64,000 bases of DNA from Verrucomicrobiaceae bacterium UBA1938 (lineage in GTDB: Bacteria; Verrucomicrobiota; Verrucomicrobiia; Verrucomicrobiales; Verrucomicrobiaceae). The notes beneath the pieces are model-generated. The model worked only from the letters and a program-made list of their open reading frames with translations, did not search any database and was not told where the DNA came from. Positions 18,696-27,019 of the stretch are shown piece by piece (position 1 is the stretch's first letter; each line of letters starts with the position of its first letter). The stretch is taken from positions 1 to 64,000 of the forward strand of contig DDFC01000008.1 of assembly GCA_002336895.1 (NCBI GenBank), in the 5' to 3' direction. Both the position numbers and the translations under genes were made by a program.

Positions 18696-20324
18696 ATGAG
18701 TGAAGAGCCCCCCTGGCACCACGGCTGGCGCGCCAGCACCCACCGCCTCACGCGGGACCGCCAGTTCCTGCTGCGCACGGCGGCGGGCATCATCTCCAGC
18801 GGATTGATCATCGCCTGCGTGATCGTCATCGGCAGCATGCCGGAGGGGAAGACGCCCGCCGTACGCTCCATCACCCCCGCTCTGAGCCTGTTGCACGAGG
18901 AGTTCAACCACCTGTGGCATGAGGCCGTGCCGCAGCCGCGTGCCTTTGCCCGCTGGCTGCGCCTGCTGCTGGGTCAGCTGCCGGAGCTCACGGAGGAGAG
19001 CGATGCCGCCGCCTATCAAAGCTTCAGCCAGACTGGGATGCTGGGCGGCTATGAGGTGGCGCAGCTCATCCAGCAGCATGCCACCACGGATTCGCCCGCC
19101 GGTCTTTTCCGCAGCTTTCTGGCTGCCACCCTCGCGGGAGATGCCGGGGCGCTGCAGACACTGGCACAGAAGGCTGCCGCCACGCCGCCTGAGATGCTGG
19201 CCGCTGAGCTGCTCGGCAGCGCGGAAAAACGCAGGCGCGACCTGCCAGCCGCAGCGCGTGCCTTTTATGCCGAGGGTCTGCACTTTGTGGATGCAGCGGA
19301 GGCGCGCGAGGAGGCCCTGCGCCTGGCCATCACCCAGCGGGATCTGGAGCTGCTGCGCTCCATCGCCTCCCAGCCGGGGTGGATCGAGGAGTGCCACCCG
19401 TGGCTGCAGCACCATGCAGGCTCTCTGCTGGGAGATGTGTGGCTGCAGTGGCGCGGGCTGCTGCGCCATCGGCTGAGCGAGATCCCCTACGGCATGCTGG
19501 CACTGGCGTTTTTTGCCGCAGCACTGTGGTACTTCATCCTGGTGCAGCACGCCGACCCCGAGGCCTGGCGCTGGCTGCGGCCCATGGGGGCGCTGACGGC
19601 GGGCATCCTCAGCGTCTGGCCCACGCTGACGATCCTGGCCTATCAGGAATTCGTGCAAGGCATGACGGCAGAGGCACCTTTTCCCCATGATCTGCTCTAC
19701 TATCTCTCCGGCGTGGGGCTGCGGGAGGAGGGGTGCAAGCTGCTGCTCTTCTCCCTTTTCCTGCCCTGGCTGCTCTGGCGCCGCACACCCGGACTGGCGC
19801 TGCTGACGGGGGCCTTTGTGGGCCTGGGCTTCTCACTGGAGGAAAACATCGGCTACTACGAGGACTTTGGCGGCAGCGTGGCATGGACGCGCTTTCTCTC
19901 CGCCAATTTCCTGCACATCTCCCTCACGGGCATCTGCGCGCACAGCCTCTACCGCATGCTGCTCACACGCTTTGCGCATGCAGAGGAGTTCATCATGACC
20001 TTTGTGCTGGCGGTGGCCGCGCACGGCGGGTACGACTACCTCTCCGGCAGCGAGAACCCTGACGTCCGCTGGCTTTCCATCGTGGTGCTGGTGCTCAGCG
20101 CGGCGCGCTTCATCGACCTGCTGGGGGAGGAGACGCGGCCTGTACGGCGCACGATCTCGCCGCTGGCGGTGTTTACCCTCGGCTCGGCGGTGCTCATCGC
20201 CATCTCCTTCGTGCTTGGCGCCTGGGGCACACGGACGATGAGCGGCGTGGCCGCCTCCGGGCAGGACTGCCTCAGCATGCTGCCCATCGCACTGCTGTAC
20301 TGGCGGCGCTTTGAGAATGCCTGA
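18696..20324 (+). CDS. PrsW-family intramembrane glutamic protease (542 aa)
   Basis: This is a polytopic membrane protein with the PrsW signature set in its C-terminal half: EEGCK at 344-348, EEN at 382-384 (in FSLEENIGYY), a His in NFLHISLTGICAH (about 404-416) and HGGYD at 443-447. PrsW in Bacillus cleaves an anti-sigma factor at site 1 (family knowledge), so release of a membrane-held regulator is plausible. The N-terminal half is unusual: one TM helix (about 27-49), then about 220 residues of Ala/Leu-rich helices that look TPR-like. ATG 18696 was chosen; an in-frame ATG at 18657 would overlap the previous gene. No anti-sigma gene is nearby. Confidence 0.82.
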   Translation: MSEEPPWHHGWRASTHRLTRDRQFLLRTAAGIISSGLIIACVIVIGSMPEGKTPAVRSITPALSLLHEEFNHLWHEAVPQPRAFARWLRLLLGQLPELTEESDAAAYQSFSQTGMLGGYEVAQLIQQHATTDSPAGLFRSFLAATLAGDAGALQTLAQKAAATPPEMLAAELLGSAEKRRRDLPAAARAFYAEGLHFVDAAEAREEALRLAITQRDLELLRSIASQPGWIEECHPWLQHHAGSLLGDVWLQWRGLLRHRLSEIPYGMLALAFFAAALWYFILVQHADPEAWRWLRPMGALTAGILSVWPTLTILAYQEFVQGMTAEAPFPHDLLYYLSGVGLREEGCKLLLFSLFLPWLLWRRTPGLALLTGAFVGLGFSLEENIGYYEDFGGSVAWTRFLSANFLHISLTGICAHSLYRMLLTRFAHAEEFIMTFVLAVAAHGGYDYLSGSENPDVRWLSIVVLVLSAARFIDLLGEETRPVRRTISPLAVFTLGSAVLIAISFVLGAWGTRTMSGVAASGQDCLSMLPIALLYWRRFENA

Positions 20325-20457
20325 GATGGCGGTCTTCAGTCATCTTTGATGACAGGCTGGGCCGATGCCGAGTCACGTTGTCATGGTTTGACTCTTGACC
20401 TCTGGCGCAAAAACGCGCCCCATTGCTACGATTAGCTTATCGCCGCATTCTCCACCT

Positions 20458-21387
20458 ATGAACACCACACGCCGCTCCTTTCTCGCCGCCTCCACTGCCG
20501 CACTTGCCGGGTGTAATCTGCTTTCCGGGCACCGCAACGGGGACTGGGTCGATGCGCATGTGCATGTGTGGACGCCCGATGTGCAGAAGTATCCGCTGGC
20601 GCGCGGCTTTGCCGTCAGCGACATGCAGCCGCCCTCCTTCACACCGGAGCAGCTCTTTGCCCACTGCACACCGGAGGGGGTGCGCCGCATCGTGCTCATC
20701 CAGATGAGCTACTACCAGACGGACAACTCCTACATGCTGGACATGATGCATGCATACCCCGGCGTCTTCAGCGGCGTGGCCATCGTGGATGAAAATGCCG
20801 CTGGCGTGGCCGAGACCATGCGCAGCCTCGTGCGCCAGGGCGTGCGCGGCTTCCGCATCCATGCCGGCAGTTCAAAGAATCTCTCCGGCTGGATCGGCTC
20901 TCCTGGCATGGCCACCCTGTGGAAGACCGCCGCCGAGCTGAAGGTGAGCGTGTGCCCGCTCATCAATCCGGACACGCTCCCGCTGATCGACAAAATGTGC
21001 GAATGGTACCCCGACACCAGCGTGGTGGTGGACCACTTTGCACGCCTGGGCATGGCCGGGGCGCCCAAACCGGAAGAGGTGGGCAATCTCCTGCGTCTGG
21101 CACGCCATGCCAGGACGCATGTGAAGGCCTCCGCCTTCTATGCCCTGGGTTCCAAGAAGGCTCCTTATCTCGACATGGGACCGCTTGTCCGCCAGGTGCG
21201 CGATGCCTTTGGCGCCCAGCGTGTCATGTGGGCCAGCGACTGCCCCTTCCAGGTGGACCATGGCCATGATTACCATGACTCCATCGCCCTCATCCGCGAT
21301 CGCCTCGACTTCCTCTCAGAGCAGGACAAGGCCTGGATGCTGCGTGGCACCGCCGACAAAGTCTTCTTCTCTTCCGCTGCCGTCTAG
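20458..21387 (+). CDS. Tat-exported lipoprotein amidohydrolase, amidohydrolase_2 family (309 aa)
   Basis: This is a TIM-barrel metal-dependent hydrolase of the amidohydrolase_2 group, which includes lactonases and decarboxylases. The N-terminus MNTTRRSFLAASTAALAGC shows a twin-arginine motif (RRSFL) and a lipobox (LAGC, Cys19), so a folded, lipid-anchored enzyme outside the cytoplasm is predicted. The metal motif DAHVHVW follows, and MWASDCPFQVDHGH near the end supplies the conserved Asp. ATG 20458 was chosen because it opens the Tat signal. The substrate is unknown; a sugar lactone is a guess from the family. A second enzyme of the same family lies at 61843-62772. Confidence 0.85.
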   Translation: MNTTRRSFLAASTAALAGCNLLSGHRNGDWVDAHVHVWTPDVQKYPLARGFAVSDMQPPSFTPEQLFAHCTPEGVRRIVLIQMSYYQTDNSYMLDMMHAYPGVFSGVAIVDENAAGVAETMRSLVRQGVRGFRIHAGSSKNLSGWIGSPGMATLWKTAAELKVSVCPLINPDTLPLIDKMCEWYPDTSVVVDHFARLGMAGAPKPEEVGNLLRLARHARTHVKASAFYALGSKKAPYLDMGPLVRQVRDAFGAQRVMWASDCPFQVDHGHDYHDSIALIRDRLDFLSEQDKAWMLRGTADKVFFSSAAV

Positions 21388-21428
21388 CTGCGGCTTCAGG
21401 CCTTTTGTGCTGCTTCAGCCCGGTTGTA

Positions 21429-21809
21429 CTAGAGGGGGATGGCTGCGGAATGCCTGTCTCCGAAACCAGGCGTGACCCCTTTGCCATTCTCCCTGTGCGC
21501 AAAGGGGCGCGGAGTCAGGTCGGAGATGCTCAGCAGCACCAGCAGGCCAAGGAGTGCAGCCAGGCGCAGCACTCCGGACACCACTGCCAGCAGACGCATC
21601 GTGGGGGTGACATGGAGGTTTGTGTCAAACACGATCAGGGACCACGTCCAGAGCCACATCCCCTTGCCGCCCACCACCCGGCGTGGCAGCCCCCGCTGCT
21701 CCGCCCAGGCAGCATTATGCCGCCATACAGCCGGCAGGAGCACCAGATCCAGCAGCATGGAAAGCATCAGGCAGGAGATGAACAGATATAGAAGGTAAGT
21801 ATCAGACAT
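21429..21809 (-). CDS. Small membrane protein of unknown function (126 aa)
   Basis: This is a short protein with an N-terminal hydrophobic helix (about 5-30, LLYLFISCLMLSMLLDLVLLPAV), a weaker middle segment and a strong helix about 73-93 (LLAVVSGVLRLAALLGLLVLL). No family was recognised. It is convergent with the amidohydrolase at 20458. Coding support is moderate: hydrophobic pattern and normal composition, no motif. Confidence 0.6.
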   Translation of the reverse strand: MSDTYLLYLFISCLMLSMLLDLVLLPAVWRHNAAWAEQRGLPRRVVGGKGMWLWTWSLIVFDTNLHVTPTMRLLAVVSGVLRLAALLGLLVLLSISDLTPRPFAHRENGKGVTPGFGDRHSAAIPL

Positions 21810-22143
21810 CCAGTCTTTGCAGCATAAAGCAGGGTTTGTGATCTTGCAGGAAATAAACTAAAAAAAGTGCATCTAAGAACAGGAATGCCAGCCGCCACCG
21901 TCATGAGGTGCTTGGCCTAGTTTCGTCTGTAATGGGTGTCATGCTGCCTCCTGGCACGCGCAGATGCCCGTCTTGGTGGACAGAGGCCACACCCGCCTAT
22001 GCTCATGACGTCCATGCCTGGATTTGAAGAGCACAGACCCTGCCGGGTTGAGGAAAAGAAATCCTCGGCAGGAGGCAATGACGCAGGCTCTTTACACCCC
22101 CTTTACAGACGTCCCGGCACTTCCTCGGCAGCCTGCGGATGTC
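21810..22143. other. Divergent intergenic region with a bulged hairpin
   Basis: This is a 334-bp gap between two divergent genes. It has an A-rich patch around 21848-21868 and a stem at 22039-22072 made of CCTGCC/GGCAGG plus GAGGA/TCCTC with a 5-nt bulge and an A-rich 7-nt loop. The stem ends 71 bp before the VWA gene start and would lie in its leader. No gene seen. Confidence 0.4.
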
Positions 22144-23310
22144 ATGAAAACACATCTCTTCCTTTCCTCGTTTGCCGCCGTCTCCCTCTCCACTTCAGCA
22201 CTGGCTGCAAAGCCGGAGCCCCCGGCGGTTGTTACGCCTGCTGCGCCACCTGCTGTGGCACCCCTGCCTGCACAGCAGAAGGTGGTGGAGGTCTGCTTTG
22301 TGCTGGATACCACGGGCTCCATGTCCGGCCTCATCGAAGGGGCCAAGCAGAAGATCTGGGCCATCGCCAACGACATCGTCTCCGCCAAGCCCCGGCCCAG
22401 CGTGCGCTTTGGGCTGGTGGGCTATCGGGACCGCGGGGATGACTATGTGACCAGGCCCGTGGTCCTGACGGATGACTTGGACGCGATCTACGAGCAGCTC
22501 AACAAATTCCAGGCCGACGGCGGTGGTGACACCCCGGAAAGTGTGAGCGAGGCGCTGCATGAGGCGGTGAACGAAATGCCCTGGAGCGGGAAGAGCGGTG
22601 TCTTCAAGGTTATCTACCTCGTGGGAGATGCGCCGCCGCAGAAGTACCGTGACGGCAAACGCTGGCAGGATGTGTGCAAGACCGCCACCAAAAACGATAT
22701 CCTCATCAACACCATTCAGTGCGGCAATCTGGCCGGCACCGCCGAGGCGTGGAAGGGCATCGCCAGCAATGCCGGCGGCGCCTATGCCTTGATCCCGCAG
22801 GATGGCAACATGCAGGAGATCGCCGCGCCGCAGGACAAGGAGCTGCAGGAGCTGAATGTGAAGATCGGCGGCACCCTCATCCCCTGGGGCAGTGCGGATG
22901 ACCGCAGCGCCACGCTGGCCAAGCAGAGCCTCGCCGAGGCCGCCGCACCTGCTGCCGCCGCCAGCAGGCTCTCCTTTAACAGCAAAACCGCCAAGGCCGT
23001 CCAGGGCTCGGGAGAGCTGATCGATGCGCTCAAGGAGGGCAAGATCAAGCTGGATGCCGTGAAGCCCGGGGACCTGCCCGACTCCCTGCGCAAGCTGAGC
23101 CCGGACGAGCTCAAGGCACACGTGGCCCAGCAGCAGGCCGAGCGCGAGACGCTGCAGAAGCGCATCGCCGAACTGGTGAAGGAGCGCGATGCCTTTGTGA
23201 AGGAGGAGCGCCAAAGGTTGGCCGCAGAAAAGAAGACCGACTCCTTTGACGAGCAGGTGGCGCAGACGCTGCGCGCCCAGGCCAAAGAAAAGGGCATCGC
23301 CTTTGAGTGA
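22144..23310 (+). CDS. Secreted von Willebrand factor A domain protein (388 aa)
   Basis: The N-terminus MKTHLFLSSFAAVSLSTSALAA is a Sec signal peptide. A Pro/Ala linker follows, then a VWA domain with the MIDAS motif DTTGSMS at residues 55-61 (D-x-T-x-S variant) and later KVIYLVGDAPPQ. The family binds metal-dependent ligands in adhesion or protein assembly. The C-terminal third is a charged Lys/Glu-rich coiled-coil-like region (about 310-388). ATG 22144 is chosen because it opens the signal peptide; an upstream ATG in frame (22024) adds 40 residues without signal character. The TPR-metallopeptidase starts 79 bp after the stop and may be in the same transcript. Confidence 0.85.
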   Translation: MKTHLFLSSFAAVSLSTSALAAKPEPPAVVTPAAPPAVAPLPAQQKVVEVCFVLDTTGSMSGLIEGAKQKIWAIANDIVSAKPRPSVRFGLVGYRDRGDDYVTRPVVLTDDLDAIYEQLNKFQADGGGDTPESVSEALHEAVNEMPWSGKSGVFKVIYLVGDAPPQKYRDGKRWQDVCKTATKNDILINTIQCGNLAGTAEAWKGIASNAGGAYALIPQDGNMQEIAAPQDKELQELNVKIGGTLIPWGSADDRSATLAKQSLAEAAAPAAAASRLSFNSKTAKAVQGSGELIDALKEGKIKLDAVKPGDLPDSLRKLSPDELKAHVAQQQAERETLQKRIAELVKERDAFVKEERQRLAAEKKTDSFDEQVAQTLRAQAKEKGIAFE

Positions 23311-23389
23311 GGGCGGGGCGGCCCCGGCTTTCCCCCCACCACCGGCACAACTTGTGCGAGAATGCGTCGTTTCAGTACGATTTGCATCC

Positions 23390-25954
23390 ATGCGCCTCCT
23401 TTCCGTCCTGTGCCTGCTCCTGCTCGTTCCCGCGGCCCGTGCCCAGCAGATCGATCTGGAGAAGATCTTTGAGGAGCGCAATCTGGGGCCGGTGGGGGAG
23501 ATGTATGCGCGGGGAGACTACGAGCTGGTGGCCCGCATCGGCGAGGCGGCGGTGGAAAAGGGGCTCAAATCCCCCGACTGGCGCATCCTGCGCTTCAAGG
23601 CGCTGCGGGAGCTGGGCCGCATCGACCAGGCACTGGAGGAGATCGGCAAGGCACTAGTCATTTACCCCGGCCACTTTGAGATCCTGATGCTGCGCCACGA
23701 TTTCGCCCGCATGCTGGGCCGTGCGGATGTGGCGCAGGCCGCGCTCAAAGACCTGAACGCTGCCGCCAAGGCCAAACCCGCCAAAGACCGCACGGCGCTG
23801 GAGACCGTGATGCTCGGCCGAGCGGCACTCGTGCTGGGGGCCGATGCGCAGAAGGTCACCGCCCAGTACTTCAAGGTGGCGCAGGACAAGGACGCCAAGC
23901 TGGAGGCCGCCTATCTCGCGGAGGGAAATCTGGCGCTGGATAAAGATGACGACAAACGCGCCGCCGATGTCTTCCGTGCCGGATTGAAAGCCCACGGGGA
24001 GACGGCAGATCTCCGCCTCGGCCTCGCGCGCGCCTTTCAGTCCAGCGACCGCGAGAAGACTGCCGACAGCCTCAAAAAAGCGCTGGAGCTCAATCCCCAT
24101 CACCACGCCTCCCACCTGCAGCGTGCGGAGATGCTTATCGGTGGGGAAAAGTTCATCGAGGCCGAGGCCGCCATCCAGCAGGTGCTTGATCTGGACGAGC
24201 AAAATCCCGTCGCGTGGTCGCTGCGTGCGGTCGTGGCTTACCTGTTCCAGGCCGATGCAGCCAAGATGGAAGCCGCGCGCCAGCATGCGCTGCAGCGCTG
24301 GGCGCAGAATCCGGAGGTGGACACCACCATCGGCCGCTGCCTCGCCCGCGCCTACCGCTTTGCCGAGGGGGCCTCGCATCTGCGCCGTGCACTGGAGATG
24401 GATCCGAAATACCTGCCCGCCAAAGTACAGCTCTGCCACACGCTCCTCCGCCTCGGTGAGGAAGATGAGGCGTGGAAGCTCGCCGATGCCATCCGCAAGG
24501 AGGACGGCTACAACATCCAGGCGCACAATCTCGGCATGCTGGAAAAAGAGATGGGGAAGTACATCACCAAAGTCTTCCCCGACTTCATCCTCAAGATGCC
24601 GCAGCGCGACTGGCCCATCTATGGCGAGCGTGCGCTCTCCCTGCTGCGGGATGCCAAAGGCGTGCTCAGCGCCAAATACGGCCTGGATCTCCAGCGCCCC
24701 GTGCTCGTGGAGTTCTTCGGCGCGCAGCAGGACTTTGCCATCCGCACCTTTGGTGCGCTGGGAGGGCAGGGGATGCTGGGCGTGTGCTTTGGCACCGTTG
24801 TCACCATGAACAGTCCCGGCAGCCTGGCTCATGGCCGCAGCAACTGGGAGGCCACCCTGTGGCATGAGTTTTGCCACGTCATCACCCTGACCGTGACGAA
24901 GAACCGCATGCCCCGCTGGCTGAGCGAGGGCATCAGCGTGTATGAGGAGCGCCAGCGCGATCCCTCATGGGGCATGACCATGAATGAGCAGCACCGCGCC
25001 ATGGTGCTGAATGAAGGCAAGGACGCGCAGGAGGATGAGCCCACGCTCACGCCCGTCTCCCGCCTCAGCAGCGCCTTCATGGCTCCCAAGACCCAGGAGC
25101 ATCTCATGTTTGCCTATTATGAATCCAGCCAGGTGGTGGAGTGCCTGATGGAGAAGCACGGGAAGGAAAAATTTCAGGGCATCCTGCGGGATCTCGCTGC
25201 AGGGAAGCGAATCAACGACGCCCTGGCCGCCCATGTGGGAGACATGGACGCGCTGGAAAAAGACTTTGCCGACCACATCACCGCACGTGCCAGAGCCTAT
25301 GGTGGAAAGGCCGACTGGAAGGAGCCCGAGTCCGAGCAGCTCAACCCCTTCGAGCCCGGCTCCCTGGCCGAATATCTCAAGCAGCACCCCACCAGCCTGC
25401 ACGCCCTGCATCATGAGGCGGACACACTGGTGCAGGCCAAAAAATGGGAGCAGGTGCTGCCGCTGGCAGACAGGCTCATCGAGCTGATCCCCGAAAGCTA
25501 CGACGACTCCGGCAGCGGCTACGCTCTCAAGGTGCAGGCCCTGCGCCAGCTCAAGCGCACCGAAGAAGAAGCCGCCGTGCTGCGCCAGATCGCCGCGCAC
25601 TCCGCCAGCGCGCAGAGCGCCTACCTGCGCCTCATCGAGCTGGATCTGGCCGCCAAACGCTGGCCGGAGGTGAAGGCAAACGCCCGTCGCGCCATGGCGC
25701 TGAATCCCTTCCTCACCACCCCGCAGCGCGCCCTCGGGGAGGCCTGCACTGCCACCGGAGAGCCCTCCGAAGCCATCGCCGCCTACGAGCGTGTGCTCCT
25801 GCTGGATCCCGCCAGCGGCGCGCAGACCCACTACCGGCTGGCCCTGCTGCTCAGGCCCGCAGACGCCCCCAGAGCCAGGCGCCACCTGCTCGATTCTCTG
25901 GCGCTAGCCCCGCGAAACCGCGAGGGGCTGGCCATGCTGCAGGAGTGGAAATAA
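23390..25954 (+). CDS. Secreted TPR protein with gluzincin (HExxH) peptidase domain (854 aa)
   Basis: A signal peptide (MRLLSVLCLLLLVPAARA-QQ) leads into about 420 residues of tetratricopeptide-type helical pairs (for example VDLDEQNPVAWSLRAV-like repeats). A metallopeptidase domain follows with HEFCH at 492-496 and the third zinc ligand Glu513 in WLSEGISVYEE, the pattern of MA-clan gluzincins. A second TPR block occupies about 650-854. It is predicted to act in the periplasm or envelope; the substrate is unknown. ATG 23390 opens the signal peptide; a longer in-frame start (23246) overlaps the previous gene and is rejected. A GC-rich hairpin lies about 20 bp after the stop. Confidence 0.87.
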   Translation: MRLLSVLCLLLLVPAARAQQIDLEKIFEERNLGPVGEMYARGDYELVARIGEAAVEKGLKSPDWRILRFKALRELGRIDQALEEIGKALVIYPGHFEILMLRHDFARMLGRADVAQAALKDLNAAAKAKPAKDRTALETVMLGRAALVLGADAQKVTAQYFKVAQDKDAKLEAAYLAEGNLALDKDDDKRAADVFRAGLKAHGETADLRLGLARAFQSSDREKTADSLKKALELNPHHHASHLQRAEMLIGGEKFIEAEAAIQQVLDLDEQNPVAWSLRAVVAYLFQADAAKMEAARQHALQRWAQNPEVDTTIGRCLARAYRFAEGASHLRRALEMDPKYLPAKVQLCHTLLRLGEEDEAWKLADAIRKEDGYNIQAHNLGMLEKEMGKYITKVFPDFILKMPQRDWPIYGERALSLLRDAKGVLSAKYGLDLQRPVLVEFFGAQQDFAIRTFGALGGQGMLGVCFGTVVTMNSPGSLAHGRSNWEATLWHEFCHVITLTVTKNRMPRWLSEGISVYEERQRDPSWGMTMNEQHRAMVLNEGKDAQEDEPTLTPVSRLSSAFMAPKTQEHLMFAYYESSQVVECLMEKHGKEKFQGILRDLAAGKRINDALAAHVGDMDALEKDFADHITARARAYGGKADWKEPESEQLNPFEPGSLAEYLKQHPTSLHALHHEADTLVQAKKWEQVLPLADRLIELIPESYDDSGSGYALKVQALRQLKRTEEEAAVLRQIAAHSASAQSAYLRLIELDLAAKRWPEVKANARRAMALNPFLTTPQRALGEACTATGEPSEAIAAYERVLLLDPASGAQTHYRLALLLRPADAPRARRHLLDSLALAPRNREGLAMLQEWK

Positions 25955-25973
25955 CGAGAGCCCGCCCTGCTGG

Positions 25974-25992
25974 CCGGGGCTTCAGCCCCCGG
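25974..25992. terminator. GC-rich hairpin after the TPR-peptidase gene
   Basis: The arms CCGGGG and CCCCGG with loop CTTCAGC form a stem 19 bp after the stop codon. No T tract follows, so it is either a weak terminator or a dispersed GGGGCTTCAGCCCC-type palindromic element. Confidence 0.4.
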
Positions 25993-26052
25993 GGGGGACG
26001 TTCCAAAATTAGCCATTGCATCCTGCCTCCGGATACCACACGCTGCCAGACT

Positions 26053-26223
26053 ATGAAAATCAATACCAGCATCACCATCGATCCCCGCATTGCCAAGCTG
26101 GCCAAGAAGTACGCCGCCCTGGACGGCCGCAGCTTTGCCAACTACGTCGAGCGCGCTGTGGCCAAGCAGGTGGAAGCTGACCAGAGCCAGGAGGAAAAGC
26201 CCAAGGCTTCTCGCAAAAAGTAA
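26053..26223 (+). CDS. Small ribbon-helix-helix-like protein (56 aa)
   Basis: The protein starts MKINTSITIDPRIAKLAKKYA, continues GRSFANYVERAVAKQ and ends in a Lys/Glu tail. The beta-strand (SITID) followed by two helices with S-x-x-NYVE-x-A fits the ribbon-helix-helix fold of antitoxins and small repressors. No toxin gene is adjacent: the next gene is a tRNA on the other strand. It is probably a DNA-binding regulator or an orphan antitoxin. Confidence 0.65.
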   Translation: MKINTSITIDPRIAKLAKKYAALDGRSFANYVERAVAKQVEADQSQEEKPKASRKK

Positions 26224-26374
26224 ACCCGCAGCGGTTTCTTACTGCACTGGCGTCAGGCCGGGCGGGTTGTTCTCAGCCCGCTGGCCACGATGCATGCTTA
26301 TTTTAAGACAGGCTGAGATCCTGCAGCCGATTTCATTTATCCAGAGGCACCACAAAAACCCGCCTTGGATGACG

Positions 26375-26447
26375 TGGAGCTAAGGGGATTCGAACCCCTG
26401 ACCTTCTCATTGCGAACGAGACGCTCTACCAACTGAGCTATAGCCCC
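26375..26447 (-). tRNA. tRNA-Ala (anticodon CGC)
   Basis: The minus strand folds as a complete cloverleaf. The acceptor stem GGGGCTA/TAGCTCC has one G-U pair, the D arm is GCTC...GAGC, the anticodon stem TCTCG/TGAGA encloses loop TTCGCAA with anticodon CGC, and the T arm is AGGGG-TTCGAAT-CCCCT. The discriminator is A at 26375. The 3' CCA is not encoded. It reads GCG alanine codons, which are common in this high-GC window. Confidence 0.93.
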
Positions 26448-27019
26448 CTGAACGATGGGCTGATTATGGCAGCGCCCTCTGTCGCGGCAAACAAAAAAAT
26501 TGCGCCAGGCTGGCGGCCGGTGTTTCCCCTGCTTAGCCCGGGGGGGCGTTTTCTCATGCGGTTTCGGCAGCGCCTCTTCACCTGCATGCCACGGCTGCAC
26601 GGCATCTGCCAGCGAGTCAGCGCGTGTGGCGGCATGCGCAAATCGTGCAGCGCGTGCCATGACATGAGTGCAAAAGATCACTTTATCAGAAAACAGCACA
26701 TTTAGGGTCTGATTTGCGCGATTCGGGGACTGCGATGTGCGCGCATTGGTCCGCGCGGTGCTGATGCGAAACTTTATGCGCACTCAAAGTTTCTCATCGC
26801 AGTCATGAAGCACGGTCGCGCTGCTTCAGCACTGCTTTCAGTGAGTTTCTGCACCACGTCATCCGTGGCGCGCAGCCGTCATCTCTTCGGGGGGAAGGAA
26901 TCCCCGCCGCTGCGACCGCGTGAGTTTGCAGGCATCCACCGCGTCAGGCGCAGCCGCAGCATGCGCCATGCCCGGGCCGCGCGTGCCGGCGCCACTTTTG
27001 ATTTTTAGGCTTTTAAAAT
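26448..27019. other. Upstream region of the 22-kb gene, with a 13-bp inverted repeat
   Basis: This 572-bp region has no convincing gene. It holds a large hairpin at 26763-26798. The AAAAT just before ATG 27020 is A+T-rich and lacks a Shine-Dalgarno sequence. A 67-codon ORF (26805-27008) ends 11 bp before the big gene but is Arg-rich and lacks motifs. The sequence likely carries the promoter and regulatory sites of the giant gene, but no clear -35/-10 pair was seen. Confidence 0.45.
26763..26798. repeat. Inverted repeat GATGCGAAACTTT / AAAGTTTCTCATC
   Basis: Two 13-base arms match at 12 of 13 positions across a 10-nt loop. The hairpin is about 220 bp upstream of the 7459-aa gene. It is neither flanked by a T tract nor by a gene end, so a regulatory or operator role is more likely than a terminator. 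Confidence 0.6.

Noticed and set aside
26375..26447. tRNA-Ala 3' end as an integration site
   Set aside because: No second copy of the tRNA 3' end was found nearby and no integrase gene is present.
26805..27008. 67-codon ORF just upstream of the giant gene
   Set aside because: It is Arg/Ala-rich without motif or signal peptide, and lies over hairpin-rich sequence; its stop 11 bp before the giant could be chance.
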